From: Paroedura picta | Lineage: Eukaryota > Chordata > Lepidosauria > Squamata > Gekkonidae | Assembly (NCBI RefSeq): GCF_049243985.1 | Contig: NC_135384.1 | Coordinates: 377,001-441,000, forward strand | Reading direction: 5' to 3' | Length of the DNA: 64,000 nt | Shown: in pieces, positions 32,401-48,001 of the stretch | How positions within the stretch are numbered: position 1 is the stretch's first letter | How the letters are laid out: each line of letters begins with the position of its first letter | Made by a program: the position numbers and the translations under genes | Notes under the pieces: model-generated | Told to the model about the DNA's origin: nothing | Database searches by the model: none | What the model saw: only the letters and a program-made list of their open reading frames with translations

Positions 32401-35400
32401 ATCGTTTTGCCTGCCACCCCGGGAGGGAGAATGCCCTCAGACGCCTGCTAGGAGCAGCCCACCCCTCAAATCAAAGGGATGTTCCAGCAGGCAGGTGGGG
32501 AAGACAGAGACCCACACTGGGCCCTCCCCTGGCAGTTTTGCCATCGGTCATTCCAGGGGGCCCCCTCCCTGAAGCCACCTTGCCTCAGGTGAGACTTCAG
32601 CCGACAGCAGCTGCCAGACTCCCTTGGTGGCCTTTTCTCCACACCTGCCCCTGTGGGGGCCTGCCTGGCATCCAGGAGGGGATGTGGAAAAGCCCTCCAG
32701 GGAGCCCCATACAAGCCACGGGGCGGGGCTTTCTTGGTGGGAGCAACCAGCCGCCGGAACTCCCCCCTGCCTGAAAGGTGCGTGACTGGGTGGGCAGTTA
32801 AAAAACATTTTTCTTCCTGAGGATTTTGATTGCTTCTTGTTTCTACCTGTTTTTGTTTGGGGCCACGTGAGGGTCCTTCTGGGTCCTGTTGTTCCTGGGC
32901 GGCTTGGCCTCGCATTGCCTCCGCCCGCTCCCCCGCCCCTCGTTTGGAGGGGGTGGCTGCTTTGCGTCAGCTGCCTGGGGGGGCAGTTCAAGGGTGGGGG
33001 AAGGGAGGCGGGGCAAACAACTAGAGGAGGAACAGGCAGGTGGGACTTCCCTTACAGTCCCAGGTGCATCATGGGAAGGGGCTGCAGGTCTTGGATCCTT
33101 CCTGCTCGCCATGGGGCAGTTGGCCGTGCTGGGGGAGAAAAGGGCTCCTCTGGAAAGCAGATTCAAAAGAAGGCTGGACTCTGTGCTGCTGTCACTGGGG
33201 TGGGGGGTCGGGGGTGGGGGGTTGCAGTGCCTCCCCCGGATCCAGCAGCAGCAGCAGCTCTCCGAGGTCCAGGGCTGGGCTTCTCCTGGCCGGCCCTTCC
33301 CTGAATGGGGCGAGGGGGACCTTAAGCAAAGGCCCTCCTGAGCCACAACGCCTCTGGGACAGCCGTCTTTGGCTTCCATGTTGCAAACCCCTCCCCTTTC
33401 TGTGGCTGGGGATGCAAGAGAGGGCAGTCTCTTCCAAAAGCAAAATCTTCCTGGGTGGCTTGACATAGTTGTGGGGGGGGGGGGAATCCCCTCTCCCTGT
33501 CTGGTGCCTACCAAGGCCCAGCTGCAAACGCTGTGGGCAGGGGGGCCTGGCTACCCTCTGGCAGAGAACAGATTTGCAGGCAGTTTTTTGCTGTCCTCCT
33601 GAACTCCTGGCAGGGGCTGAGGGAAGGAGCCGCCGGGACCCTGTGGCCAAGAGGCCTGCCTGTCTCGCCCCAACCAGCAGGGCTTTGTTTGTGGCTGCCG
33701 CTGCCTCCCTCCCCCCCCCCCCAGCAGCGTGGCCTCTCTCGCTCTCTCTCGCCCCCAGCTGACTAAGAGTGGGGAGGAAGTGCCTGGCCCCGGAGCCGCC
33801 GCTGCCGTTTGCCTTATAAGGCCTTGCCAAGCAGCCCTCTGACCGCTTCCCTTCCCAGCCCAGGCGCTGCGAGCGAGCAAGAGAGCCCCCCCCCCCACCC
33901 CCCGCCTTCCTGTTTTTGCAGCACCGGCTGCCGCCCAGCCTGGCCGTGAGGGGGAGGCGGCCCTGCAAGCAGCTGAGTGCCTCGCTCCCCTCCTCGTCCT
34001 GCCCTGGCGTTCCGCGGTGCAGAGCCTGGGCCTCCTCCAGCTGCTGCCTTTGGACAGCGAGGAGGAGGAGGGCATATTCCCCCGAGGCGCTGGATAGGCC
34101 AGGCTGTCCCCTGAGTGGCCTGGGGGGACGGGGAACTGCCACATTCCTCATGAGTCTTCAGGATGGCCCTCGGAAGTGCTGCACTGAGGTAGCCCGGTTA
34201 CCTTCACAAACCGCTCCTCCTAAAGAAGAACTCTCCTTCACGTGGCTTGCAGAATGGCTGCAGTGGGAGCCTTCTTCCTGCCTCAGGCAGGCCGCTGCAT
34301 GGGGCTGGGGGCTGCTACCAGGGAGGCCCCTGGGTGCACGAGGCCCTTCTCCTCCGAGCAAAGCTGCCGTGGCAGGAGTGTTGGGCACGAGGTGGTGCTG
34401 CAGACACGAGAGCCCAGCCCAGGGTCCTGAAGGGCCTTGCCCATACTTGACACCGAGCCAGTCACTGATGGGCGGCCAGCGGAGCGGCTGCACAAGGGGA
34501 CTTAAGGGCTTGCTCTACCTGGCTCCCGATAAAGCTGAGCCGCCGTGTTGTGCGCCAAGCCTAGTGCTGCCAGAGGCCCCTTCTGACCCAAAGAGGCCAT
34601 GCTGAAGTGGGGCATTAAGGGCATTGCACAAAATATACTTGGCTCTTGACCGGCCCCAGCGCAGTGGGGCAGGGGTTGCAACTGGCATGCATTAAAAGGG
34701 CGTGGGGGCCTGGGGCATGGCAAGGGTTTTCTGCAGCCATGCCCTCTGTCGTCTGCTAGGAGATGAGTATGACGTCTGTGCCATCTGCCTGGAGGAGTAT
34801 GAAGATGGTGCCCGGCTGCGCATCCTGCCCTGTGCGCATGGTAAGGGCACCTGGGGGCGGGGGGTGGTAGATGGCAGCTAGGCAGCAAACCTTCCCCCCC
34901 CCTCCGCCCTGCAAGAGGAGTTTAGCAGGACCTGAAGTGGAGACCAGCCCAGCCCACCAGAGCCAGTGAACTGCCCCCCTTCCCAATCAGCGCTGGGGGC
35001 TGGGGCTGTAGGGGCCGTGGCCTGGCCAAAAGCCCCGCCCGACCCCTTGCATGCGACCCAAGGCAGGGTGGGTTGGTGCAGGGATTGAGTTCTGCTTCAG
35101 GGGCAGAGATGGGGTAGACGCTGGTTTTAGAGTGGGGAGGGGCTGACTTTGCAGGGGCCGTGGGAGTGGCCAGGGGGGGTCAGAAGAACTGGCCAGAAGA
35201 ACTGAGCCGTCCTCCCCTGCCTCCTGTCCTCTCAGCCTATCACTGCAGGTGTGTCGACCCCTGGCTCACGCAGACCAAGAAGACCTGCCCGGTGTGCAAG
35301 CAGCGCGTTGTCCGGTCAGCTGAGGACTCCGACTCGGAGGGGGAGGACCAGCCGGCGCCCCCCAGAGAGGAGGAGGAGGAGGAAGAGGAGCGGGACTCCG

Positions 35401-35555
35401 AACGCACCCCCCTGCTGCGCACTTCCCCCCCTACTGCGCTGGGGCCCTCGTTCGGCAGCATCGGCCAACCCCCCGTGCGCCAAGAGGATGAGCAGGGGCC
35501 CAGATCCCACCAGGAGGATGCTCCCCACGGCCCCCCCTGGCCTCTGCAAGTCTAG
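26487..35555 (+). CDS. RNF167: RNF167, PA-TM-RING E3 ubiquitin ligase
   Basis: Endosome/lysosome membrane ubiquitin ligase of the PA-TM-RING family. A non-coding exon ends at 25887. Coding exons: 26441-26603 (ATG in 26487-26507), 28780-28860, 29073-29195, 29387-29474, 29579-29669, 31202-31307, 31965-32058, 34760-34840, 35236-35555. From the last of seven consecutive ATGs (26505) the product is 360 aa, and from the first it is 366 (human 350). It has a signal peptide ([12 protein letters not shown]) and a lumenal PA domain (residues about 60-165, [15 protein letters not shown]). One membrane span follows ([18 protein letters not shown]). The RING-H2 motif has CAIC, then LPCAHAYHCRC, then CPVC. 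The acidic tail ends SLQV-like (PWPLQV). All borders are GT-AG. Intron 8 is 2.7 kb and GC-rich. Confidence 0.96.
26851..26990 (-). mobile_element. CR1 LINE 3' end fragment
   Basis: GAGTTGGAAGGGACCTCC followed by TCTGGTCCGACCCCCTGCAC is the reverse complement of a CR1 3' terminal region, in an RNF167 intron. It is diverged and truncated to the 3' end, as most CR1 copies are. Confidence 0.7.
27080..27310 (+). mobile_element. tRNA-derived SINE (squamate type)
   Basis: The order CCCCACTCCTCCACAT, AGCCAGCTGGGT, CTTGGGCCAGTCAC, TCTCAGAACTCTCTCAGCC and GTGGGGAGAGGAAGG follows a common squamate tRNA-related SINE. The tRNA head is degraded. It sits in RNF167 intron 2, next to the CR1 fragment. Confidence 0.65.
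27330..27500. repeat. Unclassified dispersed repeat fragment
   Basis: The segment has GTAGAGAGCATTACAGTAGT-like wording (27458-27477) that recurs in reptile genomes. Family and limits cannot be set here. It is diverged, in RNF167 intron 2. Confidence 0.4.
29785..29990 (-). mobile_element. tRNA-derived SINE, minus strand
   Basis: TTTATCCTCACAACAACC, GGCCCAGGGTCACCCAGCAA and GGATTGGAACTTGGTCTCCC are the reverse of a squamate tRNA SINE. The B-box-like region lies near 29930-29950. It lies in RNF167 intron 6. Confidence 0.65.
30412..31000 (-). repeat. Dispersed repeat block in RNF167 intron 6
   Basis: Starts with TTATTTATTGATTTATT, the reverse of a LINE-type tail. It then contains AAAACAATTAGAATATACTGCCTGAA and a part around 30850-30960 (CCTGTAGGACCTGCAG, CTGAAAAGGCCCTGCTCTTGG) like a reptile dispersed repeat. 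The right arm of an inverted-repeat element (GAAGGTGCTCCTGGA) is at about 30550. It looks composite, and the families are uncertain. Confidence 0.45.
33822..33831. promoter_or_regulatory. CArG-box sequence CCTTATAAGG in RNF167 intron 8
   Basis: A perfect CC(A/T)6GG palindrome, the SRF site, in a GC-rich part of the 2.7-kb intron. It also contains a TATAA core. It could be an internal promoter or enhancer, for instance for PFN1 (a known SRF-pathway gene), but this is inference from the motif only. Confidence 0.35.
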
Positions 35556-36565
35556 CCCCCCCCAGCTGCCCTGGTCTCACACTGGTGGGGGCGGACTAGC
35601 CCCTCCTCCTGGATGCCGAGACCCTTTGCTTTTACCACTTCCGGTATATTTTAACCTTTTATCAAGGAGGGGGTAGTTTTAGGGGACTACCAGTTTCCCC
35701 TCTTGGGGAGGAAGTGAGGGGGCAGGCTGAGCTGGGGGGGGGGGGGGCTGGGGACTCTTGGGAGAGACCTGTTTTGTCCTACCTCCTTTCCTCCCCTGCC
35801 TTGTTGAGGAGGGGGGTGGACTGAGCTTAGCTGGAAAAGGAAGCAAATGGGAAGGGGCAGCCCAGATGTGGTTGTCCAGGGGGGGGTACTCTGGTCACCC
35901 CAAAGGATGCTGCTGCCTGAGGAGGTTGCCCAGAACCAGCCCTCCAGGTGCCCTTTGGCTGCCAGCCAGGCGTTTGGATTTTCAGCACTGCCTGTGCACT
36001 TTTGCCACCCGCCTTGTCCTCAGAGGAGTCCGGCCGGTCTCCGGCCCTTCCGCTAGTAAGCCCAGCTGCACTGACACACGCCCTCCCTGCCTGGCTCCCC
36101 ACCGTAGCAGCAAGCGGGCAGGGTAACCTCAAGAGCTCTGGGGGGAGGGGTTGGCTGGGAAGCAGGGGGGCAATCCTCATGGCTTGCCTCCCCCTAATGT
36201 TTGAGAGGCCATTTTTAGCCCTCTGCCGAGCTGGATTTCCACTGCCCGTCTCTCTTCCACTTGAGACTTGGCTCCTCTGTGGGACTGGTGGGGTCGATGT
36301 CTTGAGCCCCCCCCACCACCCCCCATGGGACCACGGAGGGCTGCCTCCTGTGCTGGAGCCGTCCTCGCTTCACCACCTACTGGACGCCCCGGGGCGGGGA
36401 AGGGAATGGAGGTAGCATTTTTACTGTTGTTCCTTTGATGTTTGGCTGTGTGGGTCTCTTGCCAAGCAGCAGTTTGGGGAGAGGGGCCTGGGGTCCTCCC
36501 AGAGCTTTTGTATGTACACTTTTTCCTGCAGGAAGATGACCCTGCTGCAGCCCACCCTGTAACCT

Positions 36566-36571
36566 ATTAAA
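36566..36571 (+). terminator. RNF167: Polyadenylation signal ATTAAA of RNF167
   Basis: ATTAAA about 1 kb after the RNF167 stop, preceded by a typical C/T-rich 3'UTR. Confidence 0.7.
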
Positions 36572-36599
36572 AGGGAGTTGGTTTAACAGGATGGGCTTG

Positions 36600-37525
36600 G
36601 CTGGTCATTCCTTAGGTGATTTCTGCTGGGGAGGGGCTTGCAAGCCGAGGTGGCCGGGCGCTTTTTGTGAGGCACGTATGCACCCACCCAGGCTAGAGAT
36701 TCCCCACCACCATCGCAATGAGGTCTGGCTCTAGAAACAATCTAAGTGGGGACCTATTTCCCGGCCAGAAAGAGACAAGGGCATTGTGACCTTTAAGCTG
36801 TCCAGGATGGAGCAGTGCTGACTCAGCCTGTCTATTTACCTGCAGGGAGGGGCCCACCTTTTGGACTTTGGGCAGGTGAAGGACCCTCCCAGTTAGAGAG
36901 GCACCACCCTCATGTGGCCCCAGCCAGCCAGGGAGCAACCCTTCCCCCTCCCTGGCCATTTCTGGTGGCTGGGGAAGCCTCTCTCCTGGATGCTTTGGGC
37001 TGATGCTGCATTGAGGCGGGGGTGGGACTGTGGCTTTCCCAACTCCAGGATTCTAGTCTGCAGACACAAGGCACCGTCTTCCCTCCCTGCCTGCCACTGG
37101 CCTAGACCAGAGGGGCTGTCCCTCTCCACCAGGGCTATGGTGGGCCAAAGTGTCTGGGGGGGGGGGATACAGCCGCTGTGGTGCCACCCAAGGGAGAAAC
37201 GCACCCCGAGACCTGCTCCTGTGGCTCGCAGGGAGCTGTCTCTGCCCGTGGCCCATTGTTCTGAGGAACAAGCACGCTTTGTGTGGCCCCTTTGCTTAAT
37301 GATGGTTCCGCCCCAGAGAGATGAGAAAGAGGAACTCAAATATTTGCATCAGTAGGGGGAGCCTTGCTTGCTTGGGCAGGCCCCATCTGCTTCTCCTGCC
37401 CCACACATGGAGCCTGGGGGACCAGTCCTTGTCCATGCGGAAGGAAGGAAGGAGAGGCCACATGGGCCAGTGTGTGCCAGGAAGCCAGCAACCCCCCCCC
37501 TTGTCCCAAGGATGAACACTTTAGA
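36600..37525. other. RNF167-PFN1 tail-to-tail interval
   Basis: About 0.9 kb between two polyA signals. Nothing coding and no clear repeat was recognised. Confidence 0.5.
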
Positions 37526-37531
37526 ATTCGA

Positions 37532-37537
37532 TTTATT
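37532..37537 (-). terminator. PFN1: Polyadenylation signal AATAAA of PFN1
   Basis: The plus-strand TTTATT reads AATAAA on the minus strand, 339 bases beyond the PFN1 stop. It sits in an A/T-rich island in a GC-rich region. Confidence 0.85.
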
Positions 37538-37875
37538 TTTATTTTTCTTGTTCCAATATAGTTTTCTTAACCAAAAAACTACACCTTGTAATAACCAGAA
37601 AATTTGGCAGCAATAAGGATTTGTGATAGAAAAAATGGCGAAGAGAAAAGGGGGGTGTGGGGGTGCCAGGGGCGGGGTTAGGAACAAACCATAGAAATGG
37701 GGTGGGGGGGAGGAGAGGCAAGGCGTGGGGCGGAGGGCTGGAATATACGGCGCTGCGGCCCCGGGGTCGATCCCACGATGGCAAGGCTGCTGGCCCTGGA
37801 CAGTCGCCGCCTCCTTGGACATCCTTAAACCGTTCCATCAGTAGTACCACGGGCGGGGCCACGCAGGAAGGCACG

Positions 37876-39818
37876 TCAATACTGGGACCTCCTCAAGTGG
37901 CTGGCCATCTCAAAGCACTTCTTGTTGACACAGCCGCCGTGGACGCCTTCCTTCCCCATCACGAGGACTATCGCTGCAGGGGCGAGGCAGAGGGGCTTCA
38001 GCGGCACGGCCCAGGGGAGGCGGCCTGCTCCTGGCACAGGAGGGGCCTCGAGGTGCCTCGCAAGGAGGCCAGCAGGCACCCGCCTTGGAAGCAACTGGCA
38101 GGAAGGGCCTTGAAAGCAGCAGCATTCTGGTGCTTCTAACCGGAAGTCTACAACCCCCCCCCCAATACATCACAGCAGGTACAAGGACCAGAACGGGCAG
38201 GGTGGCATTCCGCTTGGGCGAGCGACCCAGGGGTGAGAACTGAGAAAGGAAGGCCTAGAAGGGAGCCCCCAAACTGCTCAGCCCTGGTGGGGATGGAGGG
38301 CAAACTGCTCACCTGGGAGACAAGCCCTCCAAGGCCCCCCCCCATTCCTATTTGGCAAGACATAGGCTGGATTAGGCCACAGCTGTTTGTTTCCCCGCCC
38401 CCCTCCGAAATGGGCCCCTGCACAGCTGTCGGGCAAAGGAATGTCGGGAAGGGGCAGACAGCTGCAAGGAAGGCGTGGGGTGGGGGAGGGGGGGCACTCA
38501 CTCTTGCTGGTCATGGCGGCTGTGATGTTGAAGGTGGGGGCGCCCCCCGTGCTCTTGGTCCGCAGGTCCATGGTGCACTCCCCGTCCGTGTGCAAGCTGT
38601 CCCGGATGACGGAGCACTTCTGCCCCCCCAGCGTCAGCCCGTTCACGAACAGGTTGTCTCTGTCCTTTCCCACCAGGATGTTCACCTCTGCCGGCTGCAG
38701 GGACAGCAGGTCAGAGCCAAGACATTGGAGGGGGGGGGGGGTGACTTGCAAGGCTTCCCTGCCCCGCAGCCGGCCCCAAAAGCTCAGCCAAAGCGGTGGG
38801 GGTGGAGGCCCCCTGGGTGGGCAAGAAAGAGGCAGCGCAGGACCCCCTCCTTCAACTAGCCACCCCCCTCGGCAGCAAGAGCGCAGGACGAGCTGGTACT
38901 GCCCCCCCCCCGGCCTGGCAAGGGGGCTCGGGCGCCAAGGCACGTGCTGGGAAGGCCAGACCCCCGACCGGCAGCCAAGGGAAGGGCCTGGACCCCCTCC
39001 TGCCCCACCCTGGAGAACCGGGCGGGGGGGAGGGGCGCCCAGCCCTTCCGCCGTCCCTTCCTGCCGCCCACCGCGCCGGCCCTCCCCCTCCGCCCACGCG
39101 GCCCTCCCGCGGCACGTGGGCCGGCCCGACCCCCCCACCCCACCCCCGCCAGGGGCGTCGCCCAGGCCGGTGGCGGCATTTCCTGCTGCGGCCCAAGAGG
39201 GCCCTCGTGGGCAGGCAGGGCCGGGTTGGGCCGGGCCGGCGCCGAGCCCCGCGCGCGGGTTGCACATTAACCCGGCCCAGGCGGAGGAAGCAGGAACCGG
39301 CGCGCCGAGGGGCCTCCGCGGAAGCAGCAGAGGGAGGCGGCCAACGGGATCCTCCGGGCCCGGCCGAGACGTGGCACCGGGGCGGGCGGGCGAGGCCAGG
39401 CCCTGGGCGCCCCGCGGGGGACTTCCGGCTCTGGCGCGGCGCCAGAGGGCCGTGGGTTCGAGATCCGCGCCGAGGGAGGGAGGGAGGGCGGGCGGAGGAG
39501 GCCGGGCCCACGGGCGCTTGACTCACTTCCTCCGGCGGGCAGGCAAGCAGGCCGCGCCGAGCCCAGCCCAGCCCAGCCCAGCCCGCCGTTGCACGCCCCC
39601 CCTCTCGCCCGCCCGGCAGAGGAAGTGGCGGCTCCGCCGGCACAAAGCGCGCCCCTCCCTTCCCTTCCCGCGTGCGGGGGGCTCACCGTGATGCCGGCGA
39701 AGGTCTTGCCCGGGGCGGCGGCCCAGACGGACGGCACGTCCTTGTAGCCCACGATGGCGGCGTCCTGGCAGGTGCCGTCGGCCATCAGGCTGTCGATGTA
39801 GCAACTCCAGCCGCTCAT
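37876..39818 (-). CDS. PFN1: PFN1, profilin 1
   Basis: 140-aa actin-monomer binding protein that feeds actin to formins and Ena/VASP. It also binds poly-proline and PIP2. The length equals human. Exons: 39818-39687 (ATG in GCTC-ATG context), 38694-38502, 37973-37876; all GT-AG, 423 nt. The N-terminal helix keeps the poly-Pro-binding Trp and Tyr ([11 protein letters not shown]). [26 protein letters not shown] and [13 protein letters not shown] are near-invariant profilin-1 segments. The C-terminal helix is [13 protein letters not shown]. The first exon lies in a strong CpG island. The 3'UTR runs to the signal at 37532. Confidence 0.97.
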
Positions 39819-40500
39819 CGCTGCTGCTGCTGCTGCTCGGGCTGCTGCTGCTGCTGGGCGCTGGGCGCGGGCCGGCAGGCGGAGGGAGGGGAGGAGGGCG
39901 GAGGGAGGGAGCTCTGCCCCGCGGAGGCTGCGGGCGGGCGGGCGGGCGGCGTCGGGCCGGGCCGGGCTGCTCCTTCCTGGGCACGCGCCACGAGCGACTC
40001 CGGGCTGGGCGGGCGGGGCGGCCAAGAAGAAGGCGAGCGGGCGCCGGACGCAGAGGCAGCAATCGCAGGGCGGGGCTCCGCTCGCGCACGCGCCCTCCAC
40101 GCCCCCGCCCGCCCGCCGCCAGGGGGCGCGCCCAGCCTCCGCCCCGAGGGGGGCCGGGATGCCCCCTCCCGCTCCCTTTGTGCGACGCAAGAGCGGGCGG
40201 CGCGCCTGACCCCGCGATCCCTCCGCAGGAGCCGGGACTACTTCCCCCCCACACCACGGGTCCCGGGCAAGGCTTCCTCAGGCCGCCCTTCGGCGCATGC
40301 TCAGAGGCGCCACGGAAGCCTGCCAGCCCGCCCACCCGCCGGAGTCTGCACGTGCTCAGAGGGCTCGTGGGCCGCGCGGACGGTCGCCCTGGCCAAGCTG
40401 GCCGGGCCAGGTCTTGCCCTGCTCTCGGACCCCGGAGGCGAGCTCCGCCCTGACACCCTGCAGGCAGGCGGCCCAAGAGGCGTCTGAGCTCGGCCCCCGG
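39819..40500 (-). promoter_or_regulatory. PFN1: PFN1 CpG-island promoter region
   Basis: Very CpG-dense sequence upstream of the PFN1 start, with GGGCGG boxes near 40012 and an interrupted CAG/CTG triplet stretch in the presumed 5'UTR (39820-39860). No TATA box is seen. A GCGCATGCTC half-match to NRF1 is at about 40273. Start site not placed. Confidence 0.55.
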
Positions 40501-42030
40501 ATGGGAGAGCAGTGCCTCTGAGCGCGTGCAGAAGGCGGGCCGAGCGCTTCCCCCTCCCGCTAGTGGCGAATGGCCTGGATGGGGGGGGGGGCGAGGGCCC
40601 ACCCGACTGGGACTGGCAGCCTCCCCGCGCCCACCTGCCTGCCAAGCAGGGGCGCTTCCGCGGATCCGCAGCTGCAGACGCCTGCCAGTCGGCTTAGACC
40701 TTCATGGCCCCAGAATACCACTTGGTTGGCCTTAAAGGTGCCCTCTGAGACCCCCACCCTCCCTCACAAGGAAGCCCTCTCCCAGTCCAGCAAGCCTGCC
40801 TTCCCTCCTGCCCCGATGGAATGGGGCATCGTAGGGCCTGGCCCTTGACCCAGGGAACATGACTTCCCCGGTGGGCCCCAAATTTGAAACTCCGCTTCAC
40901 CCCCTGTCACCTCGTCTGCTGTGGACCTGGGGAAGCTGAGGCCAGCTCCACGCAAGTGCTAAGACCTGGGTTCAAATCCCCACCTGACTGTGGAGGACAG
41001 CAAAGTGAGCTGGCTGCACTAGTCCATCCTGTCCATCCTCATAGGGCTGTTGTGAGGAGAGCAGGAGAACTGTGCCTGCCGCCTTGGCCTCCTTGTGTGC
41101 CTGGCATGAGCATGGGGCTCCATGCACCAGACCCTCTGAATTCAGTTCCTGGTGCTTGGCAAAATGGCTGCCAGCTCCCCCCTTTGGTCCTCAGTCTCCT
41201 GAAGCTGTGGGGGCAACAGTTCCTGGCAGGGGGCGAGCCACAAAGGAGGAAGGACTGCCTGGCTGCTGTTCCTCCCGAAGACTGGCTCCTGGGGGAGGGG
41301 GGTAGCTGCTGACCTTCTCCCCCAGCCCCTCCCTCCAGACCCTCACGTGGGCTGCCCACCCCTTCCCTCTCCTCCTGTGGTGCCCCGATGTTCAGCTCCT
41401 GCAGTGGGTCAGGAATGCTGGGCAAGATTCCCCCTCCCCCCAGCAGTCTACCAACCCCCTGCTGAGCAGGGCAGCAGGGAAGCCCCCTTGATTTGTGGCA
41501 GGAAGAGGGGGGCCCCTTGCTGGATTGGACCCAAGTGCCACAGCTGCTGGCCTGGCAGGGCAGAACTCCCCTCCCGTGCCAAGAGAGCAGAGAAGGGCAG
41601 GCTGGCTGCCACGCCCGGGCAGGACGTGGGCTGAGGCTGAACCAGCCACGCGAGAAAGGAGGGACTTGAGATGTCAGCCAGACAGAGGGCTGCACTCCAG
41701 CTGGGTCCTCTGGGCAGACCTACACTTCTGCCGCCCAGAGTGCCAACTAAAGTGCCAACTATCCAGCACTCAAAGGGAGGGGGGGCATAGTCGTGCCAGG
41801 AATTTAGCCTGCAGGGAGGGGGTCACAACTGGTGAGCTTCACTGTCCCTTCAAGAGAGGGAATGAGCAATTAGTTACAGAGGGGCTTGCCTGGAAGAGAG
41901 GAGGGTCTTTCCACTCGGGCATGCTAGGGTGGCCAGCTTCCACCTGGGGTCTGGAGGTCTCCCAGGACTGCAGGGGTCGCCAAATAAGAGTTCCTCTGGA
42001 GAAAATGGTCCCACTCAGGAATGGATGCTC
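40500..42030. other. PFN1-ENO3 intergenic region, left part
   Basis: About 1.5 kb without coding exons. It has a tRNA-derived SINE at 40938-41065 (listed separately) and a dispersed-repeat fragment at about 40715-40750 (TTGGCCTTAAAGGTGCC). The remainder is GC-rich and unassigned. Confidence 0.45.
40938..41065 (+). mobile_element. tRNA-derived SINE with B-box
   Basis: GGTTCAAATCCCC at 40970-40982 matches the pol III B-box. The SINE-type body (CATCCTCATAGGGCTGTTGTGAGGA) follows at 41034-41058. The A-box half is weak, so this is a SINE copy and not a tRNA gene. Confidence 0.6.
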
Positions 42031-42037
42031 TATACTG

Positions 42038-42171
42038 CAGTGGCCAAACGGTGTGGCTCTCCGGACGTCTGTGGACTACAATTCCCATGACTACAATTCC
42101 CATGTTGGCAAGGACTCATGGGAGTTGTAGTCCACAGACGTCTGGAGGGCCACACAGTTTGGCCGCCCCTG
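42038..42171. mobile_element. Foldback MITE-like element
   Basis: Two long arms (about 42038-42094 and 42112-42171) are inverted copies: GTCTGTGGACTACAATTCCC on the left is matched by the reverse of GGGAGTTGTAGTCCACAGAC on the right, and TGGCCAAAC by GTTTGGCCG. The spacer is only about 17 bases, so the RNA would fold into a near-perfect hairpin. The left arm carries a 15-base direct duplication (GACTACAATTCCCAT). It resembles hAT-type non-autonomous elements of reptiles. No clear 8-base target duplication was seen. Confidence 0.75.
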
Positions 42172-42609
42172 CACGGGGTTCTACCCCCCCCCAAGATCCC
42201 CCCTCCCCAAATTACCCTCTACCTGGCCGTGCCTTCAAATTCTAGGACTCTCCCGCCCTCAAGCTGGTCACCCTAGTATGCTGCCTGGGAAGGGTGAAGA
42301 CGAACACCCCCCCCGACCTTTCCTGAGGGTGGCTGAGAATGGGGCGAGGGCTGCCTGCCAACTGGCGAGCTGTTTGTTTGGGGGGGGGGCAACTCTGATT
42401 ATGAGCGTCACAATGATGTGTCTTGTTGGTGGGTGGGGCTTCATTGCCCCCCCCCGCCCACTTGGGAAGGGCACTCTGGAGGGTCAGCGTGAACAAGGCC
42501 AGCCCAGATCAGCCTGCCAGTGAGTGGGGCTGGGTCTCTGGGGGGGGGGCGCATAGGAGAGGCAAATCTGGCCCTGGAGCAGCCCTGGGGGGGGGGCACT
42601 TGGGAGAGG

Positions 42610-42980
42610 CCTGAATGTGGGAGGAGCGGTGCCCTTCGAAATCAGCCTCAGCAGCATCACCCAAGCATGGAGAGTCAGCCAGTCTGAGGCCCCACAGGCA
42701 GAAGCCTGTTCCAGGGGGGTCAGGGCAGCAACCAAGAAGGCGCTCTTGCAAGGCTGTCCTTAGTGGTTGGGGTCCCAGGATCCCTTCGATGTGCCAGCCC
42801 CAGGCCTCTCTGGCCTCAAGAGCAGGGCCGGCTTGGGGGCTCACAGCCTTGCCTGGCCTTGTGAGTTCTGCTCCCCCCACACACACTAAATTCCAACCCC
42901 AATATGCAGCTGGCAAGGCTGTCCTACCCTAAAGGGCTGTTATGAGGATTAAGAGGGGAGCGTCAGTGATGGACTTGAAA
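42610..42980. repeat. Diverged dispersed repeats before ENO3
   Basis: CAGAAGCCTGTTCCAGGGGGG...GAAGGCGCTC-type wording (42700-42750) and GGGCTGTTATGAGGATTAAG (42933-42952) fit reptile repeat families, the second a SINE body. Boundaries are uncertain. No exon lies between here and the ENO3 promoter. Confidence 0.4.
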
Positions 42981-43592
42981 GCACGGAGGATGCATTCAGG
43001 GCAAGCAAGGGGGCAGGCCGTCCTATGGGGAGACTGGGCCCAGAGTGGCTTCGCAAACAGCCTTGGCCCCAGTGGGCTCTGGAAGACCAGAAGCAGAACA
43101 AAGGGCAGGGGGGCTGGATTCTGGGGTGCCCTAGGGGTCGGCCCCCCACTCTGCGTTGAGGGCGTTCGGATCGGTCCACTTTGGCCTCCCAGAGGGCGAG
43201 TATACCAGTCCCGTCCCGCGGAACCTCCTCCCGCTGGGGGCGCCTAATAACTGATCCTTGTGCCCCCACCCCCCACCCGGCATTAGGAGCGCTGGTTTGG
43301 GGCTGCAAAGCGGCCTAAAAGAGGAAAGCCCCCGAAGGGGGGTGCTTAGGAAGATTCCCCCTGCCCCCAAACTTCTCTCTGGGCCACTCCCGGGGTCGGC
43401 CCGGAACGAAGCGCCCAAGCCCCCCGCCTCCCTTCTCGAACCTGCAGGGGGCGCCCCGCTCGACGCCTGCCCTGCGGACCCCGGCGGCGGGTCGCTCCTG
43501 CCCGAGGGGCGCGCGGGAAGGTCGCGCGGCTCGGGTTGCGGCGTGTCCTTTCGGCCGGGCCTTGGAATGGGCCCTTTGGCCTTTCGCGCCGT

Positions 43593-43602
43593 CTAAATTT
43601 AG
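43593..43602. promoter_or_regulatory. ENO3: MEF2-type site upstream of ENO3
   Basis: CTAAATTTAG is a perfect palindromic match to the MEF2 consensus YTAWWWWTAR. It lies 128 bases before the TATA box, alone in GC-rich DNA. MEF2 is known to drive muscle enolase in mammals; its use here is inferred. Confidence 0.6.
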
Positions 43603-43720
43603 GCCAAGACGCCGGGCGGGGCGGATCGGGGCCCGCGGCCGGCTGCTGGCCCCGATCCCTTGCCAGCCCGCACGGGCGGAGGGGCTCTCCGGGAGGCGGG
43701 GCTGCCTCCGGCCCCCTCCG

Positions 43721-48001
<4,281 letters not shown>

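Noticed and set aside
38278-40602. Several long frames on both strands around PFN1 exon 1
   Set aside because: They overlap the CpG island. Only the PFN1 exon within them matches a protein family; the rest is low-complexity and has no splice logic.
40967-40990. Pol III B-box that might mark a tRNA gene
   Set aside because: No cloverleaf can be drawn. The flanks match a SINE body.
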